A stretch of 41,793 bases of DNA from Mannheimia haemolytica (GCF_004342115.1 NZ_SMAC01000026.1:1-41793); one strand, 5' to 3'. Numbered from the stretch's first letter, positions 16,170 through 23,616 are shown. Made by a program: numbers and translations. The notes: generated from the letters alone by a model not told the origin.

Positions 16170-17829
16170 TCGCAGCCCCTAATAAATCCGCTAAAAATAA
16201 CGCATTGGCTAAGTAGCGTTCGTGTTCTTCACTCACTAAGTCGGGGTAGGCTGCTGCTAGTTTCTCTGCTGCCTCATCATAAGAGCTACACGCCATTACC
16301 ACCGCCACCGCCTTTTTCGTGATGGGGTCGAACTGCTTGTTAAAATCCGGCACGGCAAAGGCTTCATTGGCTAAGCTATCTAACGCATCTTGCTCTTTAA
16401 TACCGGTTTGGGGTTGAGCCGACAAGGCCTGAACCTTACCCCCACAACCACAAGAACAGCCAGTAATCTGTTCCCCCTCTTTGACAAAGAGGGGGTTAGG
16501 GGGAGATTTAACAAAATGTGCCGATAATCCCACCGCTTGCCCCGATGTTGGCAGAGGAGCGACACGCCCCAGCACCGCTTCGCCCTCTTGAGCCTCCGGA
16601 ATACCTAATTTATCCATCGCCCATTGGGTCGGAATCGGTAAGCCAATATCCACCAATTTTGGCAAACTCTCGGCAAATAACGCCAAGTCGGCAGGCTCTT
16701 TGGTATCAAACTCAAAACTCGGAATGCGGGTCGGGTCGATATTGCCGAAGTTAATTTGCAGAAACGGCAGAATAATTTGTTGGGTAAACGTCTGCCCCAG
16801 CTGTTTCACGTCCGACACCAACAAATCACGCCGCACTTCGTTATGCACATTGCCGAGTGCATTGGTAGAGCTTTTGCCGTCTGCACCGCTGGTTAATGTT
16901 TGCCCCAAAATCAAGCGGGCGATAGACTTCTCACACCAATCCACCATTTGCAAAAACGGATTATTGCCGGCTGCACCGCCTGCATTAGCGGCGTTATGCA
17001 ACTCAATACTCATCGACTCCGGCATAATTCCGGCAGCGTTGTGTCCGATTTCCGCTAATGCACGTTTAAGCGTTTGTTTTTCGTTTGGTGTTGCCCCTGC
17101 ACCGTATTTACCAATGCGGATAGGCATACCATACAGCTCCAAAAACTCGGCAAAGTCGTGGATAGAGTAGTGTTTAAACATATACAGCCAAGCCAGCGAG
17201 CGGAATAAATTATTGCGTGCCGCCTGTGTGGAGCGGGATTTATGCGTATGCACCACCCAGCCAAATTCTCGTAATGGCTCACCTTCGGTATTTTGTCGGG
17301 TTTTCAGCAACAGATTATCTACCTTATCCCACTTAAACCACGATTGAGGACGGTGGATAAAGGCGTTCGGATACCACAATTTACCGTTAAACGCCCATTC
17401 AATTTCGAGGGCAGCAAAACCGTGTCCCACAGCGTCCATACAGTCCATCACAAAATCTTCAAGGTTGCCGAGCTGATAAAATAACTCATCAACCTCATCA
17501 CGCAGTTTTTCTTCCTGCGGTGTGGCATTGCGAGGGGCAACAATCGCCCAATCTACGCCTAATGCGGCACGCTTACGGGTTTGGATATTGGCAAAAATCG
17601 TACTGTCCCGTTCTTCAATATCCATAAACAGCTCGTGCTGGGCGGTAATATCGCCGTTCTCCGCATCTTCAAAAATCGCTTTCATTTTAGCAGGGGTAAT
17701 AAAATTGCTCGGATGGTCGGAGAGTACCCGACCTGTAGCGGTAATTTCGGCTAAATCCGTCTGCAATTCTTGATTTTTAATCGGGTTTAAATTCGGTTTA
17801 ATCTGCTTGTTATGCTTCTTTTTGCTCAT
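16156..17829 (-). CDS. Portal protein (Mu gp29, DUF935)
   Basis: 557 residues from the ATG at 17829 with AAAGGA upstream. DUF935 features are GDITAQHELFMDIEERDSTI, AALEIEWAFNGKLWYPNAFI and GMPIRIGKYGAGATPNEKQT. The portal forms the dodecameric vertex through which DNA enters. Near residue 450 the sequence KSPPNPLFVKEGE is encoded by a dispersed palindromic repeat (16473-16509) inserted in frame, followed by a Cys/Gly-rich GCSCGCGG. Repeat and cysteine cluster look like a tolerated insertion in a linker before the C-terminal domain. Confidence 0.92.
   Translation of the reverse strand: MSKKKHNKQIKPNLNPIKNQELQTDLAEITATGRVLSDHPSNFITPAKMKAIFEDAENGDITAQHELFMDIEERDSTIFANIQTRKRAALGVDWAIVAPRNATPQEEKLRDEVDELFYQLGNLEDFVMDCMDAVGHGFAALEIEWAFNGKLWYPNAFIHRPQSWFKWDKVDNLLLKTRQNTEGEPLREFGWVVHTHKSRSTQAARNNLFRSLAWLYMFKHYSIHDFAEFLELYGMPIRIGKYGAGATPNEKQTLKRALAEIGHNAAGIMPESMSIELHNAANAGGAAGNNPFLQMVDWCEKSIARLILGQTLTSGADGKSSTNALGNVHNEVRRDLLVSDVKQLGQTFTQQIILPFLQINFGNIDPTRIPSFEFDTKEPADLALFAESLPKLVDIGLPIPTQWAMDKLGIPEAQEGEAVLGRVAPLPTSGQAVGLSAHFVKSPPNPLFVKEGEQITGCSCGCGGKVQALSAQPQTGIKEQDALDSLANEAFAVPDFNKQFDPITKKAVAVVMACSSYDEAAEKLAAAYPDLVSEEHERYLANALFLADLLGAANAES
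16473..16509. repeat. Dispersed palindromic repeat, copy inside portal gene
   Basis: CCCCCTCTTTG and CAAAGAGGGGG form an inverted repeat, followed by TTAGGGGGAGATTT. Other copies lie at 17869-17891 (palindrome only) and 27419-27453 (palindrome plus tail). This copy is read in frame as part of the portal protein. Confidence 0.8.
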
Positions 17830-17868
17830 AAATTTTCCTTTCCAGAGCTTAGTTACGCTCAATATAGT

Positions 17869-17891
17869 CCCCCTCTTTAGCAAAGAGGGGA
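17869..17891. repeat. Dispersed palindromic repeat, copy between terminase and portal
   Basis: CCCCCTCTTT-agc-AAAGAGGGG palindrome lies between the terminase stop (17898) and the portal start (17829). It lacks the TTAGGGGGAGATTT tail. No T-tract follows on the minus strand, so it is not an obvious terminator. Confidence 0.75.
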
Positions 17892-17897
17892 GTTACA

Positions 17898-19523
17898 TTA
17901 ATGCCGCCACTTACTGCGATACTCACCGTCAAAATCATCTACACTCTCCCACTCAATCGGGGCAGAGCTGCTGAGTGCATTTCGCCATAACATTTCCAAC
18001 GCATCCGGACCATCATCGTGATCGGCTTTCGGAAAATGGCGAAGCTGGCTTTCAAGCGTAGATTGCGAGCGGTGCAACAAAATCAAACCGTTGGCAATAT
18101 GCGGTTGCAAGCTCTCAATCCGTAACATCTTGTCACTGTTCGGCTTGGTTGCCGTTGCCGGCACCGGCTTACCACGCTGGGCAGAACGCTTGACCAGTTC
18201 CGTCTGCAAAAACTCCTGAAATTGCACCGTCTCCACAAACCAGCGGTGACAGTTATATTGCGAATGCAGTCTAATCACGTCCTCAATAATTAAATCCGGC
18301 AATCGTTTTTTAATTTGAGCCTCAACCACATAGAGCTTACCGCTCTCACGGTGATAACCGCCCACCAAAATTGCAGATGGGTCTCGGCTTGCTCCAGCCT
18401 TACCCATTGAAGGGTCTAATGCCCCAAAATAGATTAAGTTTTCGGGCAACTCCGTCCAGTATTGAATACTATTGGCAAAAATCGCATCATCACCCGAAAC
18501 AGGGTCGTTTTGATACTCGGAGTCAAAAGAACTATGCCCATCACTAGCACGAATTTTCATTAAATAGAGAATAGGGCGAGCCAACCACGAAACGACAGCC
18601 CCTTTATCCATCTCAGCTTTATGTTGCTGATAGAATAGGTCTGAAAGCGTGTCATCATCGCCCTCTTCAGAAAGATAGATATTCTCCCATTCGTCCCATA
18701 ACGCCATATTGTCGGGGAAGCGTAAAATCGCTTTAAAATGGGCTTTTTTCCAGCCTTTGGTGCTTAAAACTCGGTTAAGTACGCTGTCATAATGTAGAAT
18801 TGTGCCGACATAAATTACATCAAACTTTTCACCTGCAGCACCAAGTTTTAAAACTGCTTTTAAAACCCAGTTATGCAATTTATTACGCTGTGCAGGTTTT
18901 TCTACGCTTTCATCATTCTCAATATCATCAAGCACTACTAAATCCGGACGATAAGCTCCGTGGCGACGACCACGCAATTTTTGCCCAGCCCCCACAGCTT
19001 CAACTTTTTGTTTTTTAGCCGTCATAATGACACCTGCACGCCAAACCTTGCCTTGTGCAACCTCCGGGAAATCAATTCTTAAACGAGGGTTAGATTCAAT
19101 TTCCACTTTAATAGCTTCAAGCATACTGTATGCCTGTTCTTTGGTGTCCATCGCAATAATGATGTATCTTTTTAAATCACGGACTAAACACCACAGCGGG
19201 AATAATTGCGTACAAATCGTTGATTTTGCCTCGCCACGAGGGGCTGCAATCGCTTGGCGGACTGACTTAGAAAGATCACTTACCGAAAGCGGTAAATTCT
19301 CAAAGAGATAATGATGCAACTGTGATTTATGTTCAGACCGCACATAGTGTGGAAAATAAGCCTGCACAAAATACTCAAAGCCGTGAACAGGGTCTAAAAC
19401 CTTTTGGCGGCGTTCGCTAATGGCTTGTGGTTTATCGTCCCAACCCTCAAAACTCGCTTCGATGTTTTGTTGTAACTGTCGCCGTAATTCTTCCAGTTCT
19501 TTTTCAAATTCTTTGATTTTCAT
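17898..19523 (-). CDS. Terminase large subunit (Mu gp28)
   Basis: 541 residues. The ATPase part has a Walker-A-like APRGEAKST (about 94-102) and Walker B LVVLDDIEND (about 195-204). The nuclease part has YFGALDPSMGKAGASRDPSA, whose Asp begins the RNase-H-like metal site, and a C-terminal DDGPDALEML with further acidic residues. It packages DNA by headful from an end site. A 48-residue gene ends 4 bases before its start. Order gp27-gp28-gp29 matches Mu. Confidence 0.94.
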   Translation of the reverse strand: MKIKEFEKELEELRRQLQQNIEASFEGWDDKPQAISERRQKVLDPVHGFEYFVQAYFPHYVRSEHKSQLHHYLFENLPLSVSDLSKSVRQAIAAPRGEAKSTICTQLFPLWCLVRDLKRYIIIAMDTKEQAYSMLEAIKVEIESNPRLRIDFPEVAQGKVWRAGVIMTAKKQKVEAVGAGQKLRGRRHGAYRPDLVVLDDIENDESVEKPAQRNKLHNWVLKAVLKLGAAGEKFDVIYVGTILHYDSVLNRVLSTKGWKKAHFKAILRFPDNMALWDEWENIYLSEEGDDDTLSDLFYQQHKAEMDKGAVVSWLARPILYLMKIRASDGHSSFDSEYQNDPVSGDDAIFANSIQYWTELPENLIYFGALDPSMGKAGASRDPSAILVGGYHRESGKLYVVEAQIKKRLPDLIIEDVIRLHSQYNCHRWFVETVQFQEFLQTELVKRSAQRGKPVPATATKPNSDKMLRIESLQPHIANGLILLHRSQSTLESQLRHFPKADHDDGPDALEMLWRNALSSSAPIEWESVDDFDGEYRSKWRH

Positions 19524-19526
19524 AAA

Positions 19527-19673
19527 TTACAAACAAACTGCGATAAGCAACAACCAGCCCCAACCGTCTGTACCGTTGAGCATTAGTTTTATTGCTCCGA
19601 GAATACAAGCAAGTTGGACAATCCAACGGAAAGAGTAATGCTTATGCACCACAGTTTGTTTTTTCTTAGCCAT
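19527..19673 (-). CDS. Small membrane protein between terminase subunits
   Basis: 48 residues: a basic start (MAKKKQTVVHKHYS) then two hydrophobic segments, WIVQLACILGAIKLML and WGWLLLIAVCL, which could span the membrane as a hairpin. The ATG overlaps the stop of the gp27-like gene (TAATG), arguing for real translation. The function is not recognised. A small membrane protein in the lysis-packaging operon could modulate lysis or head attachment to the membrane, but this is a guess. Confidence 0.6.
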   Translation of the reverse strand: MAKKKQTVVHKHYSFRWIVQLACILGAIKLMLNGTDGWGWLLLIAVCL

Positions 19674-20173
19674 TACTTAAACTCCTTTTTAAACTGCACT
19701 TCTAAATCGTCCAGCATTTCTAAAAAGTCAGGTAATAAATGCGGTTTCTTGGTTTTGACGATATTCGCCATCATCTCAATCGCACGCATAGCGGTTGCCA
19801 TTGCACTTGTTTCAGGCAATAGTTTCTTGCTCGATGCCGTCATCTTCGCAAACGAATCAGCCAGAGCAGCTAATGCTTCCACTTTCGCCTCAGTGGTCAT
19901 TTTCGTGTTTTCCTCAAGCTCCGTCATCAACGTGCGGTACTTAATTAAAAAACCGGCTAACAAGCCTTGAGCGATATTCTCAATGCCACCACTTGCCATT
20001 GCTTGCACATCACGGGCTTTTTCCCAGTTATCGCCGTTCTTTTCAGCGTTGGCTTTCCAACGGCGAGCTGTGCCAAACGACACACCGGCACGCTCGGCTG
20101 CCATTTCGAGGCTTAAACGGTCAAACACATAGGCTTGCCTAACCGCTTTTTGTACTTCAACATCGTGTGCCAT
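19673..20173 (-). CDS. Terminase small subunit (Mu gp27, DUF1804)
   Basis: 166 residues from the ATG at 20173 preceded by AGAGGG. It has a helix-turn-helix at the N-terminus (DRLSLEMAAERAGVSFGTAR) and a helical remainder with DSFAKMTASSKKLLPETSAM and the AIEMMANIVKTKKPHLLPDF end typical of DUF1804. In Mu the gp27 family supplies the DNA recognition subunit of the packaging motor, and the following genes are terminase and portal. Stop and next start overlap. Confidence 0.87.
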   Translation of the reverse strand: MAHDVEVQKAVRQAYVFDRLSLEMAAERAGVSFGTARRWKANAEKNGDNWEKARDVQAMASGGIENIAQGLLAGFLIKYRTLMTELEENTKMTTEAKVEALAALADSFAKMTASSKKLLPETSAMATAMRAIEMMANIVKTKKPHLLPDFLEMLDDLEVQFKKEFK

Positions 20174-20180
20174 ACGCCCT

Positions 20181-20435
20181 CTACATTCCAAATTTCAGGC
20201 GTAACAACTCAAAACCCACAGCAACAATGCCGCCACCCAAGCCACCGGCAACCACGGCATCACGGCGGTTTTTGCGTGCCATTTCATTCACTAAACGATT
20301 AGTCGCTTGGATTTCACGGTGTAAGCGTTCGATTTCTTCGTTTTGTTTATCCACCTTATCGTTAAGCTCATTTAATCCACCTAAAATCAGGTCTAATTTT
20401 TCCGAATCGGTTTGCTTTTGTTTTTTACGGCTCAT
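20181..20435 (-). CDS. Small coiled-coil membrane protein (Mu gp25/gp26 position)
   Basis: 84 residues. A charged coiled coil (KLDLILGGLNELNDKVDKQN through IERLHREIQATNRLV) precedes a basic stretch and a Gly-rich hydrophobic segment (AVVAGGLGGGIVAVGFELL). Start and previous stop overlap (TAATG). It is conserved in position in Mu-like phages of Pasteurellaceae, but I do not recognise a named family with confidence. Topology suggests a tail-anchored membrane protein. Confidence 0.65.
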   Translation of the reverse strand: MSRKKQKQTDSEKLDLILGGLNELNDKVDKQNEEIERLHREIQATNRLVNEMARKNRRDAVVAGGLGGGIVAVGFELLRLKFGM

Positions 20436-20692
20436 TACTTATCCGCCTTTTTATCAAGTTTTTGGTTTACTTCTTTGAGCGAGTCTAAAATATCGTCTAG
20501 CTTTTCCTTAATCCCTCTATTCACTTCGTGGGCAAGCTCTTTGGATTGATATTTGCTCTCCATTTCTGCTTTTAGCTCTTTTACCGTTTGCTCATTGCGG
20601 TTGATACGATCAAATATGACCTTGCCTACAAACGCCACTAACGGAGCAACTACAAAAGAGATCAGCATCTGAAACAGTTTTTCATCAATCAT
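20435..20692 (-). CDS. Small membrane protein with coiled coil (Mu gp25/gp26 position)
   Basis: 85 residues from the ATG at 20692, which has AGGGGG eight bases upstream. One N-terminal membrane segment (FQMLISFVVAPLVAFVGKVI) is followed by a charged coiled coil (RINRNEQTVKELKAEMESKY onward). Upstream in-frame codons extend the frame, but the ribosome site supports this start. It overlaps the 51-residue gene by eight bases. It may be a lysis-associated or DUF2730-like protein; the family assignment is tentative. Confidence 0.62.
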   Translation of the reverse strand: MIDEKLFQMLISFVVAPLVAFVGKVIFDRINRNEQTVKELKAEMESKYQSKELAHEVNRGIKEKLDDILDSLKEVNQKLDKKADK

Positions 20693-20840
20693 AACGCCCC
20701 CTTTTGGCTCGCCCGACCGGGTGTTGATTACCTTGTGCTGCCGCCGCACGCACCACGTTATGCAATTCTGCAAGGTCAGGTCGGCGGCGGTAAAAACGCC
20801 ATTGTTGCCAACGCTGTCTGAGTGTTTTAATTAACTTCAT
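20685..20840 (-). CDS. Short Arg-rich protein between spanin and coiled-coil genes
   Basis: 51 residues: MKLIKTLRQRWQQWRFYRRR followed by PDLAELHNVVRAAAAQGNQH and a basic end. The start lies inside the end of the outer spanin gene and the stop overlaps the next ATG by eight bases, a dense arrangement typical of translated lysis-region genes. GAGGAAG lies about 14 bases before the start. I do not recognise the family and cannot assign a role. Confidence 0.55.
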   Translation of the reverse strand: MKLIKTLRQRWQQWRFYRRRPDLAELHNVVRAAAAQGNQHPVGRAKRGRYD

Positions 20841-21045
20841 TCTGGCAAACTTCCTCATAGGTCAGATTGTGTGCAAGCACTTGGCGTTTCGTTTCCATTG
20901 TGTCCGCACGGCTCGGATAAATCAGACCGAACGCCGTGCAACCCGTAGTCGTCACGGAAGTAACCGTGTTGGTGCAACCGCTCATCAACGGCACTAGGCT
21001 GAATACGGCGAGTTTCGTTAATGTGTTTTTGTTGAATTTGAGCAT
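20827..21045 (-). CDS. Outer-membrane spanin subunit (Rz1-like lipoprotein)
   Basis: 72 residues from the ATG at 21045, with AGAGG seven bases upstream. A basic start, hydrophobic TKLAVFSLVPLMSGC and lipobox LMSGC predict lipidation at Cys24, leaving a mature peptide of about 49 residues. It is read in the +1 frame inside and beyond the inner spanin gene, the classic overlapping Rz/Rz1 design. The mature part is short, ending TYEEVCQNEVN. With the inner subunit it would fuse inner and outer membranes at lysis. Confidence 0.75.
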   Translation of the reverse strand: MLKFNKNTLTKLAVFSLVPLMSGCTNTVTSVTTTGCTAFGLIYPSRADTMETKRQVLAHNLTYEEVCQNEVN

Positions 21046-21214
21046 TTTTAACCTCTGCATTTTTTTGTTGAATTTCGACCGCTTGTTGCTGCTTTTCCGC
21101 CTTTAATGTAGCGGTAAGTTTCCGCTCCTGCTTTAATTGCCAGCCTTTAAAAAACGCATAGGCAATTACTGTGCCAATCACACCGATAAAACCGACAATT
21201 TGTTGAGTAATCAT
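20855..21214 (-). CDS. Inner-membrane spanin subunit (Rz-like, DUF2681 type)
   Basis: 119 residues. One N-terminal membrane segment (IVGFIGVIGTVIAYAFF) is followed by a long charged coiled coil (LKQERKLTATLKAEKQQQAV through NAQIQQKHINETRR). The final 50 residues are compositionally odd because the same DNA encodes the outer spanin in another frame. It follows the holin candidate by an ATGA overlap. Membrane anchor plus periplasmic coiled coil and the embedded lipoprotein gene support the spanin call. Confidence 0.75.
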   Translation of the reverse strand: MITQQIVGFIGVIGTVIAYAFFKGWQLKQERKLTATLKAEKQQQAVEIQQKNAEVKNAQIQQKHINETRRIQPSAVDERLHQHGYFRDDYGLHGVRSDLSEPCGHNGNETPSACTQSDL

Positions 21215-21453
21215 TCTTCATCTCCCTTTGTTCGGTCTTTTTTTAACGCACTTACCACGCCTTTTGTGGCAGGGCTGCCCAGCACACAAATACCGGCATA
21301 AGCAAACCACCAGTCGGAAATAAACGGCTTATCGTAAAGGTAGGCGTGAATTAAAATGCCCGACAGCACCAGCCAACTGATAAACTGAATAAAACCAGTC
21401 GTGCTGGCTGTGCCGTCTTTATTGGTAATTAAATCAAGTAAAAATTGTTTCAC
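21211..21453 (-). CDS. Holin candidate, two-segment membrane protein (DUF2644-like)
   Basis: 80 residues with two hydrophobic segments, FIQFISWLVLSGILIHAYL (about 21-39) and WWFAYAGICVLGSPATKGVV (about 48-67), and a charged C-terminus. It sits between endolysin and spanins, where Mu-like phages of Haemophilus carry a protein of this size and layout. Short length and two membrane passes fit a class II holin. The call rests mainly on topology and position. Confidence 0.65.
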   Translation of the reverse strand: MKQFLLDLITNKDGTASTTGFIQFISWLVLSGILIHAYLYDKPFISDWWFAYAGICVLGSPATKGVVSALKKDRTKGDEE

Positions 21454-21455
21454 GA

Positions 21456-21989
21456 TTATTCCTCCACCGTGTCTTTGGCAAAATAACGCAAATTGCCCGC
21501 CATTCGGTTAATCCAACCTCTACCAAAACGGTCAAAGTGTTTGAGCTTGGTGTAAAACTCAAGGCGTTCCGCTTGGAAAAGCAAGCCCACATCAGCCACT
21601 GAATAACGCTCAATCGCAGCCAAAGTCACTTTGCCGATAATGCCGTCATCAGCCACACCTACTGCTCGCTGTAACATTCGGCTAGCATTGCCCGAACCGT
21701 GGTTTACACACGCATCTAAAAACTGAAAAGCCAACTCAGGCGGGAACTGCTCACAGTTATAACGTTGCCAAAAGGCTTTGAGGTAAATAGTTTTCGCATC
21801 CGCACGGCTCATTGCACGCATAGAGCCGGTATAGCCATTCGCACGGGCAGTATGGATAGTGATACCCCAATTCGTTTCGCCACCGGGGTCTTTCGGGTCA
21901 TTCACATAACCGCCCTCGTGTCCGATAAGACGGTCAAATGCAAGGTTAAAGTCAGCAATAGTTGCCTTGTTTTTGATAGGTTCAGTCAT
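21456..21989 (-). CDS. Endolysin, GH108 N-acetylmuramidase
   Basis: 177 residues. The N-terminal domain has GHEGGYVNDPKDPGGETNWG with the catalytic Glu at residue 25 and the metal/turn motif typical of glycosyl hydrolase family 108. The C-terminal peptidoglycan-binding domain (PG_binding_3) contains NASRMLQRAVGVADDGIIGK. No signal peptide is apparent, so export depends on the holin. It is the first gene of the lysis-packaging operon, downstream of a predicted late promoter, matching lys in Mu. Confidence 0.93.
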   Translation of the reverse strand: MTEPIKNKATIADFNLAFDRLIGHEGGYVNDPKDPGGETNWGITIHTARANGYTGSMRAMSRADAKTIYLKAFWQRYNCEQFPPELAFQFLDACVNHGSGNASRMLQRAVGVADDGIIGKVTLAAIERYSVADVGLLFQAERLEFYTKLKHFDRFGRGWINRMAGNLRYFAKDTVEE

Positions 21990-22035
21990 AAAAAAGCCTC
22001 TTTAAATTCAATGATGATTTAAAGAGACTTTAATG

Positions 22036-22073
22036 ATTTAATGTAAGATAGGGGAGATGAAAGAGTTCCACAA
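22036..22073 (-). promoter_or_regulatory. Predicted late promoter of the endolysin operon
   Basis: TTGTGGAA (22066-22073), 9 bases, CTCCCC (22051-22056), 9 bases, then -10-like TTAAAT (22036-22041) on the minus strand. The two blocks match the promoters at 14.1 and 2.6 kb, but the gap between them is 5 bp longer. It begins at the stop codon of the Mor-like gene, the position of Mu Plys after C. Confidence 0.58.
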
Positions 22074-22074
22074 A

Positions 22075-22506
22075 TTAAAAAAGTGATGTTTGCGTAATAG
22101 GTTGCTTAGGTTTAGATTTTAAATACCTTACGGCATCCCACGCAATACGGTCGGACACACCGTATTTTGAGCAAATCTGCATAATTGCCAAACGACCGCT
22201 TATTCCCTCTTGTTCTGTCATTCGGCAATAATCGGTATAAATTCGCTCATTACGCAATAATCGCAAGGCTGTTTGGCAACGAGGCAAATAAGCTATATTA
22301 GATCTTAAGTAATCGTATAATTTTTCTGCATCTTCTTCTCCTAACACATCTTTAAGTTTTTCAAAATAAACCTTCCCCTTGGAAAACTGGAACGAAAAGC
22401 CTCCAAAGGCTTTAATCAGTTTCTCGGTTGCAGACAAGCCAATCAAATCAACAATTTCCTTTACAGATTCAGGCAAATAATGCTCAACACTTTCAAATTC
22501 AGACAT
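22075..22506 (-). CDS. Mor/C-family transcription activator of late genes
   Basis: 143 residues from the ATG at 22506, preceded by AAGGGG six bases upstream. It matches the Mor activator family: a dimerisation helix part (KEIVDLIGLSATEKLIKAFG), a Gly-rich strand turn (GGFSFQFSKGKVYF), and a C-terminal helix-turn-helix (ISGRLAIMQICSKYGVSDRI). Mu uses two such proteins, Mor and C, in sequence; here only one is visible. It sits directly before the endolysin promoter and is the best candidate for the factor acting on the three TTGTGGAA/CTCCCC promoters. A strong hairpin masks its ribosome site. Confidence 0.85.
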   Translation of the reverse strand: MSEFESVEHYLPESVKEIVDLIGLSATEKLIKAFGGFSFQFSKGKVYFEKLKDVLGEEDAEKLYDYLRSNIAYLPRCQTALRLLRNERIYTDYCRMTEQEGISGRLAIMQICSKYGVSDRIAWDAVRYLKSKPKQPITQTSLF

Positions 22507-22512
22507 AAAAAT

Positions 22513-22551
22513 CCCCTTGAATAATTTCCACAAAAGCCATTATCCAAGGGG
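22513..22551 (-). promoter_or_regulatory. Hairpin covering the ribosome binding site of the Mor-like gene
   Basis: On the minus strand CCCCTTGGATAAT (22539-22551) pairs with ATTATTCAAGGGG (22513-22525): 13 bp with one G-U pair and a 13-base loop. The 3' arm contains the AAGGGG Shine-Dalgarno sequence. The loop (22526-22538) contains TTGTGGAA, the same octamer as in the late promoters. It could control translation or be a DNA operator. Confidence 0.6.
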
Positions 22552-22607
22552 GTTATTCAAATCTGTAATACTTACTTAAAAATTTTTTTGCAAATTTTGC
22601 ATAAAAA

Positions 22608-22629
22608 AAGACCGCTTGAAGCGGTCTTA
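22608..22629 (-). terminator. Terminator after the cargo gene
   Basis: Minus-strand AAGACCGCTT-c-AAGCGGTCTT followed by TTTTT. The arms contain uptake-signal-like ACCGCTTG/AAGCGGTC. It ends the gene at 22634-23524 and separates it from the Mor-like gene. Confidence 0.85.
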
Positions 22630-22633
22630 TACT

Positions 22634-23524
22634 TTAATAATAATTCCCATAGTTTATTCCGGAATAATCACCAGGGAATAAAGGAGGGACACTTGTCAAA
22701 TTTCCTTTTTCATCAAAGCAACTTAAACCAGCCTTTTTTATAAATTCTAGATCTTTGTAGCTATGCCTTATAAATTCTGGGACATCTAGTTTAGGATGTG
22801 TTAGTGTTCTATCCAAAATTCTGTAGAGGTAATAATCCGACAAGTTATTCGAATAATATGTAAACCATTGTCCCAATATATTAATTTTATGATTTTTAAC
22901 CGTATTCTCAAATTGATTTTTTACCTCAATGAATCTTTCTTCAAGGATTTCTTTCATCTCTTCGAGAGTAAAGTGTTGAGCAAATAGAGGATAAACTTCA
23001 TCTTTTCTTGTAGGGATTTTTTGGGATAATTTATCTTTTAACAACTCTCTAAGTTGTGAAACTTTTACAAAAAGTAACGCACTTTCTAAATTATCAGGGA
23101 TAGCTGGTTTATTTGCTAAAAATTGATATGCATATGGATAAATTTTATTCTCTTCACAAAACTCTCTGCAATTATCAAATAGCCTCCATTTGAAATCATC
23201 TAGCAAAAAAATAGCATGTAATTCTTGATAATCTACGCTCTCTGAAATAACTAGGGCATTATATAGCCTATCTCTTTTATCTTCTGGCATACTAAAACTA
23301 TCAGATTCTAATAATTGAGAGAAGATAATTTCTTTACTTACTCGCTTTCTGACATTGTAATTATGTCTTTCAGGAATAGAATAATTGACTAAAAATTTCT
23401 CAAAAAGAGTTTTTATGGTCTCATCGTATGATGTCAATTCTGATTCTATTTCCTTAGGTGGCTCTTCAATATTTTGTATAGATGATGGTTTATTATCAAA
23501 TAATTTTTTAATAAATGAGAACAT
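22634..23524 (-). CDS. Uncharacterised AT-rich cargo gene (moron candidate)
   Basis: 296 residues from the ATG at 23524, preceded by GAGGGT. I do not recognise the family. The protein is soluble, rich in Lys, Glu, Phe and Tyr, mostly helical, with an N-terminal charged linker (NIEEPPKEIESELTSYDE) and a C-terminal Gly/Tyr-rich end (PGDYSGINYGNYY). No membrane segment or known motif is visible. The DNA is clearly more AT-rich than the structural genes. It has terminators on both sides and so is probably an independent transcription unit, as expected for a lysogenic-conversion, anti-phage or exclusion gene. No function is claimed. Confidence 0.8.
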   Translation of the reverse strand: MFSFIKKLFDNKPSSIQNIEEPPKEIESELTSYDETIKTLFEKFLVNYSIPERHNYNVRKRVSKEIIFSQLLESDSFSMPEDKRDRLYNALVISESVDYQELHAIFLLDDFKWRLFDNCREFCEENKIYPYAYQFLANKPAIPDNLESALLFVKVSQLRELLKDKLSQKIPTRKDEVYPLFAQHFTLEEMKEILEERFIEVKNQFENTVKNHKINILGQWFTYYSNNLSDYYLYRILDRTLTHPKLDVPEFIRHSYKDLEFIKKAGLSCFDEKGNLTSVPPLFPGDYSGINYGNYY

Positions 23525-23570
23525 CTTAACCCTCAATTCTCTGCCTGAATTGTTTAAAATCTACCACAAA

Positions 23571-23594
23571 AAAGCCCACTTTAAAAAGTGGGCT
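23571..23594 (-). terminator. Terminator between antirepressor unit and cargo gene
   Basis: AGCCCACTTT-tt-AAAGTGGGCT stem on the minus strand followed by TTTTTTG. It closes the antirepressor/68-residue gene unit and isolates the cargo gene. Confidence 0.85.
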
Positions 23595-23616
23595 ATGCAA
23601 AAAATAGTGTAAATTT

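Noticed and set aside
16700-17170. A 156-codon plus-strand frame opposite the portal gene
   Set aside because: Antisense to a well-supported portal protein, no promoter or ribosome site and Cys/Pro-rich composition without family resemblance.
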